Source: Inia geoffrensis
Taxonomy: Eukaryota; Chordata; Mammalia; Artiodactyla; Iniidae
NCBI GenBank assembly: GCA_036417435.1
Contig: CM070905.1
Location: 66,915,092 to 66,979,091, forward strand
Reading direction: 5' to 3'
DNA: 64,000 bases
Numbering within the stretch: position 1 is the stretch's first letter; each line of letters starts with the position of its first letter. A program made the translations under genes and the position numbers. Shown one piece after another: positions 1 through 11,608 of this stretch. A model generated the notes under the pieces. That model searched no databases. It was given only the letters and a program-made list of their open reading frames with translations, and was not told the origin of the DNA.

Positions 1-104
1 CCCGTGCCTCATTATCCCAGAGAGGAGTGGAAAGGTGTCTGGGAAGATACCTATTTCTCCTAGGCTGCCATATACCGAAGGAGATAAAGAAACAGGGGCG
101 GGGG

Positions 105-326
105 GGTGCTTCATTGGTGGCACAGTGGTTGAGAGTCTGCCTGCCGATGCAGGGGACACGGGTTTGTGCCCCGGTCCGGGAAGATCCCACATTGCTGCGG
201 AGCGGCTGGGCCCATGAGCCATGGCCGCTGAGCCTGCGCGTCCAGAGCCTGTGCTCCGCAACGGGAGAGGCCACAACAGTGAGAGGCCTGCGTACCGCAA
301 AAACAAACAAACAAACAAACAAAAAA
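105..326 (+). mobile_element. CHR-type tRNA-derived SINE
   Basis: The head (gcttcattggtggcacagtgg) and the body up to gagaggcctgcgtaccgcaaa match the cetacean CHR SINE. The tail is an (AAAC)n run instead of pure A. Flanks aaacaggggcgg (90-101) and aaacgggggcgg (324-335) look like an imperfect 12-bp target-site duplication. The tRNA-like head holds the internal RNA polymerase III boxes. It encodes no protein. Confidence 0.93.
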
Positions 327-335
327 CGGGGGCGG

Positions 336-654
336 AAAAAACGTAGGCCGAGTTTGGAGTGAAGTGCAGGGCATGTGGCTGAAGATATTACGTGGATCAA
401 ATGAATACTTGAAATATTCCACATCCATTAGTATAGTTTCTACTTGTCAGATCTTTTTCTCTTTTATGCAAGTCATATAAATAGTCATTTTAAAAGATGG
501 CAGTAGCAGTAAACAGAGAAATTTATATCTTGCCTCTGAGTCCCTTGTTTTTTTTTTGCAATTAACGGTCTGAGACTCTGACCCTTTGAAGATATTAACA
601 TCTTAATGGCGTGTCCGAAGGGATGATGCAAGAGAACTACTATTTATCGTATTT
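336..654. other. No recognisable feature
   Basis: Single-copy-looking AT-rich sequence with only a short T-run near 549. I see no repeat family, exon or RNA gene. Confidence 0.5.
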
Positions 655-840
655 CTACTATGTGCCATTCTCTGTATTTGCCTGTTTCTACAATCATAAC
701 TTAATCCTCATACAACTGTGTGAGGTAAATCTTTTAATGCTCATTTCATAGTGGAGGAAACAGAGGCTCTGAGAATCCAGTCTTTCAGATGGTAAATGAT
801 AGATGACACACTCTGCTCCGGATACAACCCCGCTCAGTAA
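655..840 (-). repeat. MIR SINE, ancient
   Basis: The series tactatgtgccattctctgt, aacttaatcctcatacaac and ggaggaaacagaggctctgag is the reverse complement of the MIR core and 3' half. It is heavily diverged, as expected for a pre-eutherian SINE. Confidence 0.7.
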
Positions 841-2824
841 GGACGATCAGAGTTGTCTGGGGAAGCAGGGAAATGTCAAGCTTCCATTTTCCATCTCACT
901 TTTCAGGGGAAATCCCAACAATTTTTCCTCTGATAATTTTCAAAGGCAAGTTCACAGGACTGAAAAAGACGTGTAAGATTAGTAAGTGAGAATAAAGAAG
1001 GTTTTCCCTGTTACATTTATGCACATATTACATTTTCATGTGTGTGTACATGTGTGTCTGTGTGTGTGGATATATATGTAAACTTGCAAAACAACATAAT
1101 ATTTTTCTTTTGATGTAATCTGTGTCACTCGTCTTCTCTCTTTACTGGTTCAAGATTGCGGTAGAATGGTGAATCACTGGATTTAGATCCATCAGCCTTG
1201 TACGAATCTAAATTGTTGGGTGCTTTTCCTCCTTTTTTTTCTCCTAGGCTCTTCAATCATGCAAGTGGTCGAACGTTGTATAGTCTTTCCCGTGCACCAG
1301 TTTTTGATCTATCATTTCTTATTATAGTTATCACCCATTCCAGATGAGCTGCCAACTCTTTTAGAAGTTGTTAGTGGAAACAGTTATAAACTGTTGTCTT
1401 TGTATCTACGCAATCAGCGGTAATGTCTGCTAGACTGGTTTGTCTGCTGAGAGTAGCTAGGAAGGGTGACTACAGGAGATGGGGTGTGGTAGCCTCCTAT
1501 AGTCAGCAACCCTGCTTTACAACTCCCTCTAGTGGCACACTGAGGTATGTCCCAGGACGTAGCAGAAGAATTTTGGCAATTTTGTGGGGGAAGTGTCTGA
1601 AAAGAAAATTAGGAAACAAGTCTTTTGAAATCTCCTTAGTTGTTTCATAAGAGAAAATATATCTGTGTATTTCTCAAGAATAAATATAATATGATATGTA
1701 TTTGCCCTTAGTCAAATGTAATATGATATGTATTTGCTATATATTTTCCCAGCGTCACTTGGTATTATTTTGGCCAATAAAGGGAATAATCATTAAAAAC
1801 AAAACAAAGAAAACTTGGCTTATTGGAAGTTCATCTTCTTAAATCTTGGCTAGACATCAAGTTCTCTGAATTGAAGAATTTATTCTTTTCAGTGCATTTA
1901 TATTTAATTGAATATGGAAATGTGAAAAATATGAAACTTGTTTTAAATAGCAACACATATATGAAACATTTCCCAGTGTGAGTGACAGGCAGTTAAATCT
2001 TCTTTGCATAAACTTGAACGTGAAGTGGAAACTAACTGATCCTGTGAAGACCAGGAAGAAAGAAAAATGATCTATTTAATCTTTTTATTGCATGCTGTGG
2101 TCCTTGGAACAGGGAAGACAGATGATGGGAAATCAGGAGAACATAACTGTTCATTTTTACAGTGCTGTTAATATTATCTAGATTCTAATCTTTAAAAAAA
2201 AAAGAATATTAGAAAAGGAAAGAAACCACCTTCTTAATGGTGTGGGTCACATGTGTCCTTAACAGATCAGCAGTAGTGAACATCTTGAGTATTCAAATAG
2301 TCTTTTCTGGTGTGGCATGCTGGCCCTTTATAAAAGTATTTTATCTCCCTAGAATACAATATTGTAGTACTTTATACTTTACATGTGTTATACCCTGACA
2401 CAGAAGAATCACAAATATAATCAATTTTTTCTTTCTGTAGGTACTATGACTTCATAGACTTATAAAGATTTGTTTTCCTGGTTCATACATCTAGACCCTT
2501 TCCTTAATAATGATGATTGACTAAGAGTCAGTTCCAGGTATCTGTTTTCTCGTATCTTATATCCCACTGTTGAACTTTCACCTTTGAATCTATTACCCTT
2601 CCCAAGACATTTTTTGCCAAATAAATTTCCTTGGTAAGAGAAGAAAAAGTTGGGTGCTGAGAACCAAGAGTGTGATGTACTAAATGAAAGAAAAAGATCT
2701 TAAGTTGAAAAATCTTTGCATTTTCAAAATCCTAGTAACTTAAGACCAAATTTTTTCCTGTAAAATGTCTTTTAAAATGATGTCTTTTTAACATGAATTT
2801 TGGATATATTTATATATTAATACA
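841..2824. other. No gene; AT-rich sequence with minor simple repeats
   Basis: A broken TG run lies at 1037-1070. A 32-bp period duplication carrying taatatgatatg begins at 1687 and again at 1719. A 75-codon open frame at 1423-1650 has no recognisable domain and is probably chance. I identify no interspersed repeat or exon here. Confidence 0.5.
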
Positions 2825-2985
2825 GCAGGCATTTTTTTAGAGCCTATAGACACTGGTGACATAAATAAATAGATTTCTGCCTTTAAAGGGCTTGAAGTAT
2901 AGTTAGGGGTGTAGGGTTAGGCTAAACAGATAAAATAACTGACACAATCAGGTAAGCAAGTGCTATATTAAAGGTAAATATAAAG
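2825..2985 (-). repeat. L2-like LINE 3' end remnant
   Basis: The pattern ggcattttttagagcctat, then gacactggtgacataaataa and tttaaagggcttgaagtata resembles the reverse complement of an L2 3' region. It is very diverged, so a MIR-related element is possible. Confidence 0.45.
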
Positions 2986-2989
2986 TGCT

Positions 2990-3175
2990 GTATTCATTTC
3001 TGGGGCTGCCATAACAAATTAACACAAACTGGGTGGCTTTTTCCCCACCCTAACTTCAGGATGATTTCATCTCAACATCTTTAATGACATCTACAAAGAC
3101 CTTATTTCTGAATAAGGTCACATTCTCAGAATCTTTGTGGACGTGAATTTGGAAGAGAAACTCTTCAACCCCCTG
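2990..3175 (-). repeat. Probable MaLR (MLT1-like) LTR fragment
   Basis: The text ggggctgccataacaaatta followed by acacaaactgggtggctttt matches the 3' edge of MLT1-type LTRs in reverse orientation. The later part, with gaccttatttctgaataagg and gtggacgtgaatttggaag, fits the other half of such an LTR with the middle deleted. No retroviral coding sequence is present. The family name is from memory. Confidence 0.5.
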
Positions 3176-3239
3176 TAGTTGCTGTGAGTAGATGAAAGAG
3201 AGTTTCTTAGTTCAGCCTAGTCTATATGGGGATGGGAGA

Positions 3240-3386
3240 GTCAGGAAATTTCTTGAAGCAAAGGATACTTAAGTTTAATTGGAAAAGATGAGATTAAAGA
3301 GATGGAGAGTAATCAGATTGTTTGTGGAGGGTTTTATCTGGCACACTGAAAGGTGTATATTTCATCCAGTAACTCAGTGCTGCTTC

Positions 3387-3439
<53 letters not shown>

Positions 3440-4035
3440 AAGCTCCAACGCAGTTAAAAGAAGTGAGACCCTACCATTAGAAACAGCAACTGTCTGGAAA
3501 TGAGTCTTGAGTGGGGAGGCTACACATTAGAATCTTAGAAGGTGATGCATGGTTTTAAAAAGTCCATCTGGTGATTCAGATAAAATTCTTCCCCTTTTCT
3601 TTCCCATAGATGGAATACTGATAAGATTTATGACAGAGAATGTCTATGTGTATAATTATGTATTATACTTTGTTATATTAACAGTGTGATATGTATAATA
3701 ATGAAATATATATGTGTATAATGTAATATATGAATTATTATATAACCCTGGTTCAGAATAAAATTAGATTGCAAAGGGACAACTAGGGAGAGAGAAACCA
3801 GTTAGTAGACCACTAAAATAGTAATATCAGTGGTTATGAATTTCTGAATATAGCAGTAATGATAGATTTAGGACTATTCAGGAGGTAGGATTAGTAAGAT
3901 TTTACAAACAAATTAAAGTAAAACTGGTAATGATGATTCTCAGGTTTCTTGCCTGTATAAATGCAATGAGAATGAAGTAAGAAAGGGAATAAGGAGGAAA
4001 TATGGTTTAGAGGCTCAGTTAAAGATTGTGGTATT
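3240..4035 (+). repeat. Diverged interspersed repeat, family not certain
   Basis: Around the GT microsatellite, phrases such as aaccagttagtagaccacta, caggaggtaggattagtaag and atgattctcaggtttcttgc resemble a widespread mammalian repeat whose name I cannot assign with confidence. A related scrap may lie at 27590-27800. No coding potential is evident. Confidence 0.35.
3390..3435. repeat. (TG)n microsatellite
   Basis: About 23 uninterrupted TG dinucleotides, followed by atgta. It causes the low-complexity Cys-Val run in the 74-codon frame at 3279-3503, which is not a gene. Confidence 0.97.
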
Positions 4036-4039
4036 AGAT

Positions 4040-5075
4040 GGATTACAGGCCTAAATGTAAGACTGGGCACTATCAAACTCTTAGAGGAAAACATAGGAAG
4101 AACACTCTTTGACATAAATCACAGCAAGATCTTTTTTGATCGACCTCCTAGAGTAATGGAAATAAAAACAAAAATGAAGAAATGGGACCTAATGAAACTT
4201 CAAAGCTTTTTGAACAGCAAAGGAAACCATAAACAAGACGAAAAGACAACCCTCAGAATGGGAGAAAATATTTGCAACTGAATCAACGGACAAAGGATTA
4301 ATCTCCAAAATATATAAACATCTCATGCAGCTCAATTTTAAAAAAACAACCCAGTCCCAAAATGGGCAGAAGACCTAAATAGACATTTCTCCAAAGAAGA
4401 CATACAGATGGCCAACAAACACATGAAAGTATGCTCAGCATCATTAATCATTAGAGAAATGCAAGTCAAAACTACAGTGAGGTATCACCTCACACCCATT
4501 AGAATGGACATCATCAGAGAATCTGCAAACAACAAATGCTGGAGATGTTGTGGAGAAAAGGGAACCCTCTTGCCCTGCTGGTGGGAATGTAAATTGATAC
4601 AGCCACTATGGAGAACAGTATGGAGGTTCCTTAAAAAACTAAAAATAGAATTACCATATGACCCAGCAATCCCGCTACTGGGCATATAACCAGAGAAAAC
4701 CATAATTCAAAAAGGCACATGCACCCCAATATTAATTGCAGCACTATTTACAATAGCCAGGTCATGGAAGCAACCTAAATGCCCATTGACAGACGAATGG
4801 ATAAAGAAGATGTGGTACATATATACAGTGCAGTACTACTCAGCCATAAAAAGGAACAAAATTGGGTCATTTTTAGAGACATGGATGGATCTAGAGACTG
4901 CCATACAAAGTGAAGTAAGTCAGAAAGAGAAAAACAAATATCCCATATTAACGCACATATGTGGAACCTAGAAAAATGGTACAGATGAACCGGTTTGCAG
5001 GGCAGAAGTTGAGACACAGATGTAGAGAACAAACGTATGGACACCAAAGGGGGTATGGACACCAAAGGGGGTGTC
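4040..5075 (+). mobile_element. 5'-truncated LINE-1, ORF2 C-terminus and 3' region
   Basis: Begins in the L1 ORF2 C-terminal region (cctaaatgtaagactgggca, then the gacataaatcacagcaagatc stretch). It runs through typical end-of-ORF2 text, including frame 4408-4689 with [20 protein letters not shown] and a Cys-rich [20 protein letters not shown] segment. It ends in a 3' UTR fragment (gaaccggtttgcagggcaga) typical of artiodactyl/cetacean L1s. Frameshifts and stops make it dead. Reverse transcriptase and endonuclease domains are absent because of 5' truncation. The 3' UTR stops early, without a clean A-tail, after an 18-bp tandem duplication at 5035-5070. Confidence 0.93.
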
Positions 5076-6249
5076 CCTGCAGGCTGCATAATTCTATGCC
5101 CCACTCTAGTTCAGCCAAACAGTACGTTGTGCAAAGAACATTTTTAATCTTACAAGCAATAATTTAATATTTGAGCTTCCAATTTATGGGTTTGTTTTAA
5201 AGCCATCAGTTATCTGTGATTGCAACATGTAGCTGTTTCTAACCACTCCTCACAATTTATCAGAAAGGGTTCTTCTAGAATGATAGAGCAGGTATGACGA
5301 TAGATTTAGCGCTTGATTTAATCTGTGCGCTTTACCACATCTGTGCTCCAGGTACCTTAAATAGTTAGGACTTTTAATCATATATATATGCTGTCTGCTT
5401 CCCTTCTGATGACTTTAAGGCCTTGGAGAAGAACTGTGCCTGAGGGGGGTGACAGGTGGGATGCAACCAGCTGTGCACATTAATTTGTGCGGGTCACCCT
5501 GAGAGAGAACAGTGAACAAGGAGACGCTTTTAGCTGCTTGGTAGGTAGCAAGCAGGATCGGTAGGTATGTGAGATTCCTTACCTAATTTTCTCGTTGGAA
5601 TAGGTTATTAATGTTTTCAAAACACTGTTAGAGATAGACTGCTTTTACTACAATGACCAAAAATTATCCACGAGTATATGTTATCATAAGAAGAACCCTG
5701 GCCTTCATACAATTTCATATGCAAATATTCACTTCAAACGTATTTATTTTCATTAATAATTTTTGCTTCTAATAGGTAGGTAATGATATTACAACATCTC
5801 TTACACAGTGTCAGCTGAAATCACATTAGTAGATCAAGCAAGAAGCCTCAGGCATTTTCTCATTCAGTCTGATATTTCTTAAATAACTGCTGTTTAATTA
5901 AGTACAGATTTTTGCACTACTTTATTTTTCTTATTTTACTTAACAGTATAAAGGCGCTGTATTAAAATAGCAAGTTTTGGATGGCCAGAAGAGGAAAATA
6001 ATAATAATGCCACCATCCTACTCTAATCATTATACATATTTTGTATTCTTTTGCAGTCTTTTTTATTGCAAATATATGTTCAAAATGGTTTCTGAATTTA
6101 ATTACTTTCCCTTTGTCACGTGCTATTTACAAAAAAAAGCTGAATTAACTAATATTTTTTTAGCATGTACTATCCATGATACATTTGCTTATCACAAACT
6201 ATGATAAAGGTCATACACGCACACAGTAACACACACACACACACAACAC
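5076..6249. other. No gene; AT-rich spacer
   Basis: An imperfect AC run sits at 6213-6246. The segment near 5985-6100 may be a scrap of an old LINE 3' end but is too diverged to call. Nothing else is recognised. Confidence 0.45.
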
Positions 6250-6368
6250 TTGGCACAGTGGATTTAACAGCCTGTGTTCAAATTCTGGCATTGCCATTTT
6301 CCTATGACCTTGAGTCAGTTATCTAAGCACTCTCAGCTTCAGTCTTAGCGTCTTTTAAAGTTAATGTC
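6250..6368 (+). repeat. MIR SINE, ancient
   Basis: The order acagcctgtgttcaaattct, tatgaccttgagtcagttat and ctcagcttcagtcttagcg follows the MIR core on the plus strand. Confidence 0.7.
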
Positions 6369-8969
6369 TTCTCTCAGTATTTGATACAAGTAGACAAGGA
6401 TATAGAATCTTGGGACAACACTATCAACCAACATGATCTAATTAATGTGTTTATAGAACACATCACCAACAGAATACATATTTCTTGAAAATATCACTGA
6501 ATGTGTACTAAGTTAGAAGATATTCTTGGCCACTAGACAAGTGTCAATACATTTAAGAGAATTTTGGTCATATAAATTATCTTCTCTGACTATAATAGAA
6601 TTAAATCAAAATTGATAACAAAAGGTATCTGGAAAGCCTTCAAATACTTATCAACTAATAACACACTTCTGAATAACTCACGGGTCAAAGAAAAAATCAC
6701 AAGAGAAATTAGAAACTATGTAGATGGAATAAAAATGAAAAACCAACACATCAAAATTATTGAGAAGCCACTAAAGCCATACACAGGGAACATTTACAGT
6801 ACTAAATGCCTCTCTTAGAAAAGATGAAATATCTAACATTAATCCCCTTACTCTCCATCTTAAACAATTATGAAAAACTCCAAGTAGTAATAAAAAAGGA
6901 AATATAATATGTGATGAAGTAAATATCAGTAAAATAGAAAACTGAAAAACAATAAAGAAAATCAATAAAATCGATATTACTCTAGCCATATCAATTAAGA
7001 GAAAGAAAAGTCACAAATTGCCAGTAACAGGCATGAGAAAATTGACATCCCTGTAGATTAAATATACTGATGCATAATATGGCAATTTTATAAATAACTT
7101 CATGGCACTAAAATCAACACTTAATTGAAATGATCAAATCCCTTGACACAAACTACTAAAGCTTAATCAAGAAGAAACAGGTAACATAAATAGTTCTATA
7201 TTTAGTAAAGAAATTGAATTTGAAATTTAAAGCCTTCACACACAAAAAAATTGCAGGTCCAGAGAGTTTCCGTAGTAAAGTTTGCCAAACAATCTATGGA
7301 AAAATAATATAAATTCTGTATAAACTGTTACATAAAATGAAAGAATAAGGAGTAATTCTGAGATCATTCTATGAGACCAGCATTACGCAGACACCAAACC
7401 ACACAAACATTACAAGAAAGGAAAACTGCAGACAAATGCAAAAATTTGGTATAAAGTTTCACTAAACTGAGTCCAACAAAATATGAAAGTGTGCTACATC
7501 ATGACCAAATGAAGTTTACCTAAGCAATGCAAGGTTAATGTGATATTTGCAAATTCATCAATATTATTGCTTATGTTAGTGCACTAAAAAACAAATGCAA
7601 AACCACCATCATGGTAGACTCATAAAAAGCATTTGAGAAAAATCCAGGAGGCATTGGTAATAAAAACTCTCAGTAAAGTAGAATTAGAAGGTAGTTCCCT
7701 CAACCTAATAAAAAGTGTCTGTGATGAACCTGCAGCTAACATCACATTTAATGTAAAAGACTGTATGTCCCCACAAAATCAGGAAGAAGACAACAACGTC
7801 TATTCTCACTACATCTATTTAAAGCATTACACTAGGTCTTGCTGATGTATTCAGATTGGAAAGGCAGAAGTAAAAATAAAAAATTTACAGGCATCATGGC
7901 CTTTTATGTAGAAAATCTGATGAAATCTACAGTAAGTCATTAGAAAAAAAATGCAAAAACTTAGCAAGATTGCAAAATACAAATACAGAAATCAATTGAA
8001 TTTCTATTTACTGTCAGTAAAAAACTAGAATTTGAAAATTTTTAAATGCCATTTTATCAAAAATATGAAAAAATTAGGGATAAATGTGTTATAAATTGTA
8101 AAATACCTGTACACTGATAACTACAAAATACCTTTGGCAAGGATTAAATACAAAAATAAATGGAGAAACATGTCATATGCATGAATTGGAGAGGCAGTAT
8201 AGTTAAGATATCAATTCACCCCAAGGTGATCTACACGTTCAACACAATCCCTATCAAAATCTGCCCAGCCCTATTTTTTTTTTTTTTAGAAATTGACAAA
8301 AGGACTCTACAATTCATTAAAAATGCACAAGACATTAAGCGGCCAAAACAGCTTTGAAAAAGAGTAAAAAAAGTTCAATGACTAACACTACCTGATTTCA
8401 AGGCTTATTAAGCTACAGGAGTAAAGACAGTGTAGACTAAATTTAGGTAAATAGATCAACACAATGTAGTAGAGACTCCAGAAATAGAGCCATACTTATA
8501 TGGACAACTAACTGATTTTTGACAAAGGTGTAAAAACACTTCAGTGGAGAAAGGATAGTTTTGTCAACAAATGATGCTGAAAATTGAATATCCATATGCC
8601 CCCCAAATTAACTTGAATCTATACCTTATGCCATATGCAAAAATTAATTCAAAATGGAGCACTAATCTAAAAGTACAACAGAAAGCTATGAAACTTGTAG
8701 AAGACAAGGACGAAAGTCTTCATGATCTTTTGGGTAGACAGAGAACTGTCCAGTATAACACTAATAGCATAATTCACAAAGAGCAAAGTTATGGATTGTA
8801 ACTTTCAAAATTAAAAAACTTCTGTTCTTCCAAAGATATTTTGAAGAGAAAAGACAAGTCAGAGACTATGAGAAAATAATTGTAGTACACGTATTGGGCG
8901 AAGGTCTTGTGTTCAGGATATGTGAAGACCTCACAAAACTTAGAGGACAAATGACCCAATTAAAAAGAG

Positions 8970-9347
8970 GACTTCTTTGGTGGTGTAGTGGTTGAGAGTC
9001 TGCCTGCCAATGCAGGGAACATGGGTTCGATCCCTGGTCCAGGAAGATGCCACATGCCACAGAGCAACTAAGCCTGTATGCCACAACTACTGAGCCTGCG
9101 TTCTAGAGCCTGCATGACACAGCTACTGAGCCCACATGCTGCAGCTACTGAGCCCACGTGCTGCAGCTACTGAAGCCCATGTGCCTAGAGCCCGTGCTCC
9201 GCAACAAGAGAAGCCAACACAACGAGAAGCCCATGCACTGCAATGAAGAGTATCCCCCACTCCCTACAAATAGAGGTAGCCCACTTGCAGCAACGAAGAC
9301 CCAATTCAGCCAAAAATGAAGAAAATTTAAAAATATTTTAAATAAAA
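8970..9347 (+). mobile_element. Older CHR-type SINE (long form)
   Basis: The head gacttctttggtggtgtagtgg is shared with the young CHR SINEs. The body carries repeated agctactgagcccacatgct units and the tail agacccaattcagccaaaaa, which is the longer, older layout. CpGs are largely decayed. Flanking aaaaagag at 8962-8969 and again near 9349 may be a short target-site duplication. It sits inside the L1 at 6372-10312. Confidence 0.88.
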
Positions 9348-9397
9348 GAAAAAGAGCAAAAGGTTTGAACAGACATTTCATTTAAAAAAGACATACA

Positions 9398-9593
9398 GGG
9401 CTTCCCTGGTGGCGCAGTGGTTGAGAGTCCGCCTGCCAATGCAGGGGACGCGGGTTCGTGCCCCGGTCCAGGAAGATCCCACATGCCGCGGAGCGGCTGA
9501 GCCTGTGCGTCCGGAGCCTGTGCTCCGCAACAGGAGATGCCACAACAGTGAGAGGCCTGCGTACCGCAAAAAAAAAAAAAAAAAAAAAAAAAA
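9398..9593 (+). mobile_element. CHR-type SINE
   Basis: Well-preserved copy from gggcttccctggtggcgcag to gaggcctgcgtaccgcaaa with an A-tail of about 27. It lacks about 20 bp of the usual middle segment, since gcggctgagcctg joins directly. It lies about 50 bp downstream of the older SINE in the same L1. The frames on both strands here (such as 9338-9613 minus) are only SINE translations. Confidence 0.93.
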
Positions 9594-10324
9594 TAAAGAC
9601 CACAAAGAACCACACTAAAAGATGCTCAACATAACTAATCAGTAGGGAAATAGAAATTAAGACCACAGTGAGATAGTACTAAACATTTGTTAGCGCTAAA
9701 ATTAAAAAGACTGATGATAACAGGTGTTGGCAAAGATGTGGAGGAATTGGAACTTTCACATGCTCCTGGTGGAAATGTAAAATTGATCACTTTGGAAAAT
9801 AATTAGGCAGTTTTTTAAAAAGTTATTTATATACATACACATATATTATATGACTTATCTACTTCTTAGGTATTTACACAGGAGAAACAAGCATATCTCC
9901 ATACAAAATTTACACATGGATGTTCATAGCAACTTTATTAATAGTAGCCAAGAACTGAAAGCAATACAAATGTCCATAACCTGATGAATAAATAAACACA
10001 TTGGAACATCCATAGAATGGAATACTACTCAGCAGTTACAAGGATTGAGTTTTGTTTCATGTTACAACATGGATGGATTTCAAAGTCTTTAAGCTGAGAG
10101 AAAGAAGCCAGATAAAAGTGAGAATACTGTATTTATGTGCACTTACATAAAATACTGGAAAATGCAAATTTGCAATGAAAGAAAAGCAATCAGTGATATC
10201 TGGAAATAGGTTTGGATGTGGCAGGGCAAAAGAAGGAATTACAAAGGGGCAAGAGACAACTTTTAAGGTGGTGAATATATTTATTGTCTTTTTTTGGAAG
10301 CACTTTAGCACACATTTTAATTGT

Positions 10325-10520
10325 TGAACAGATGAGTTTTAATTCTGACTTTTCCTTTCATAAACTGTGTGCCCTGAGATAAAGAAGTTACTTAATTTGA
10401 ACAGGAAATGTACATACTTTATTTATAAAGTGGGGATAATATTATCATTGTTTGGAAGGTGAAATTGAGTTATATAATACAAATAACACTTTATTACAGT
10501 GCTCATAAGCAGTTGCCTAT
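10325..10520 (+). repeat. MIR SINE, ancient
   Basis: The phrases cataaactgtgtgccctgag, tttataaagtggggataata and ttattacagtgctcataagc follow the MIR order on the plus strand. Confidence 0.65.
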
Positions 10521-11608
10521 AATTAGCTACATTAGCATATGAGTACTCACTAAAAGGTAATCAGCAGTTAGGCCCATACAAGGGTTTATATGTATTTTTA
10601 ACTAAGTTGTAGACTTCATTGGTCTCTAAAGTTAGCTAAGAACATGCCTTAGATCTGTGTAAGAGCACCATCAAGTAGGAATCTTTCAAGGAGATTTAAA
10701 CTAAGTTGATGTTTTTATAAATTTTGTCCCAACCATAATCTATATACATGTTAACTGTTTAAATATGCTCTTTATCTTTGATAATTGAAACTTTTCAATT
10801 TCATGCATATTATTAAAAATTAAATATGTCTCAAAACAGCATATTATAAGTGTTAAGTATTTTTTACTGTTACTCATTAACGCTTGCTTTTGTTTTCTAA
10901 CTTATTTATTTTAAACTTGATTTATATTTTCTTCAGTTTTATTGAAATATAACTGATACACAGCACTGCATAAGTTTTAGGTGTAAAGCATAATGATGTG
11001 ACTTACATACATACTGAAATTATTATCGCAATAAATTTAGTGAACACCCATCATCTCAAAAGAAAGAAATGTTTTTGTGATGAGAACTCTTAGGATTTAC
11101 TCTGTTTCATATATAACATACAGCAGTGTTAATTATATTAATCATATTGTACATTGTATCCCTGGTACTTAATTATCTTATAACGAGAAGTTTGTACCTT
11201 TTGACCACCTTCCTCCAATTCCTCCCCCAGCCTCTGCCTCTGGTAACTACAAATATGATCTATTTTTCTGTGAGTTTGCCTATTTCTCTCATCTCCTTCC
11301 CCTCCTCCCCTCTGGTGATCACCTGTTCTTTATGAGTCTGTTTTGTTATGTGTGTTCATTTGTTTTTTTTTAGATTCCACATATAAGTAAAATCATGTGG
11401 TATTTGTCTTTCTCTGACTTACTCCACTTAGCCCAATACGCTCTAGGTCCATCGATGTCACAGATGGCAAGATTTTGTTCATTTTTTTGTGGCTAAAAAA
11501 AAGTAGTATTCCATTTTGTATTGCATTGTGTATAGATGTGTGTATGTGTGTGTGTATATGTATATACATACACACATAAACACCACATCTTCTTTATTCA
11601 TTCATCTA

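Larger units (their letters stand above)
6372..10312 (+). mobile_element. Old LINE-1 body, split by two CHR SINEs
   Basis: An ancient L1 starting inside ORF2: caacactatcaaccaacatg, then cattcttttc-like text and the segment containing aactcacgggtcaaagaaaa, which lie downstream of the endonuclease core. Reverse transcriptase remnants appear near 7560-7760 (frame 7633-7845, ALVIKTLSKVELEGSSLNLI). Later ORF2 text (gatgctcaacataactaatc, ggtgttggcaaagatgtgga) resumes at 9620 after the SINEs, and the 3' UTR runs to about 10312. Stops and indels are frequent throughout. It is a much older L1 subfamily than the copies at 4040 or 10922, judging by divergence. No function is expected. Confidence 0.85.

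Noticed and set aside
108..180. tRNA-like sequence with A and B box resemblance, repeated 13 times
   Set aside because: This is the tRNA-derived head of the CHR SINE. It is not a functional tRNA gene: the rest of the cloverleaf is replaced by SINE body.
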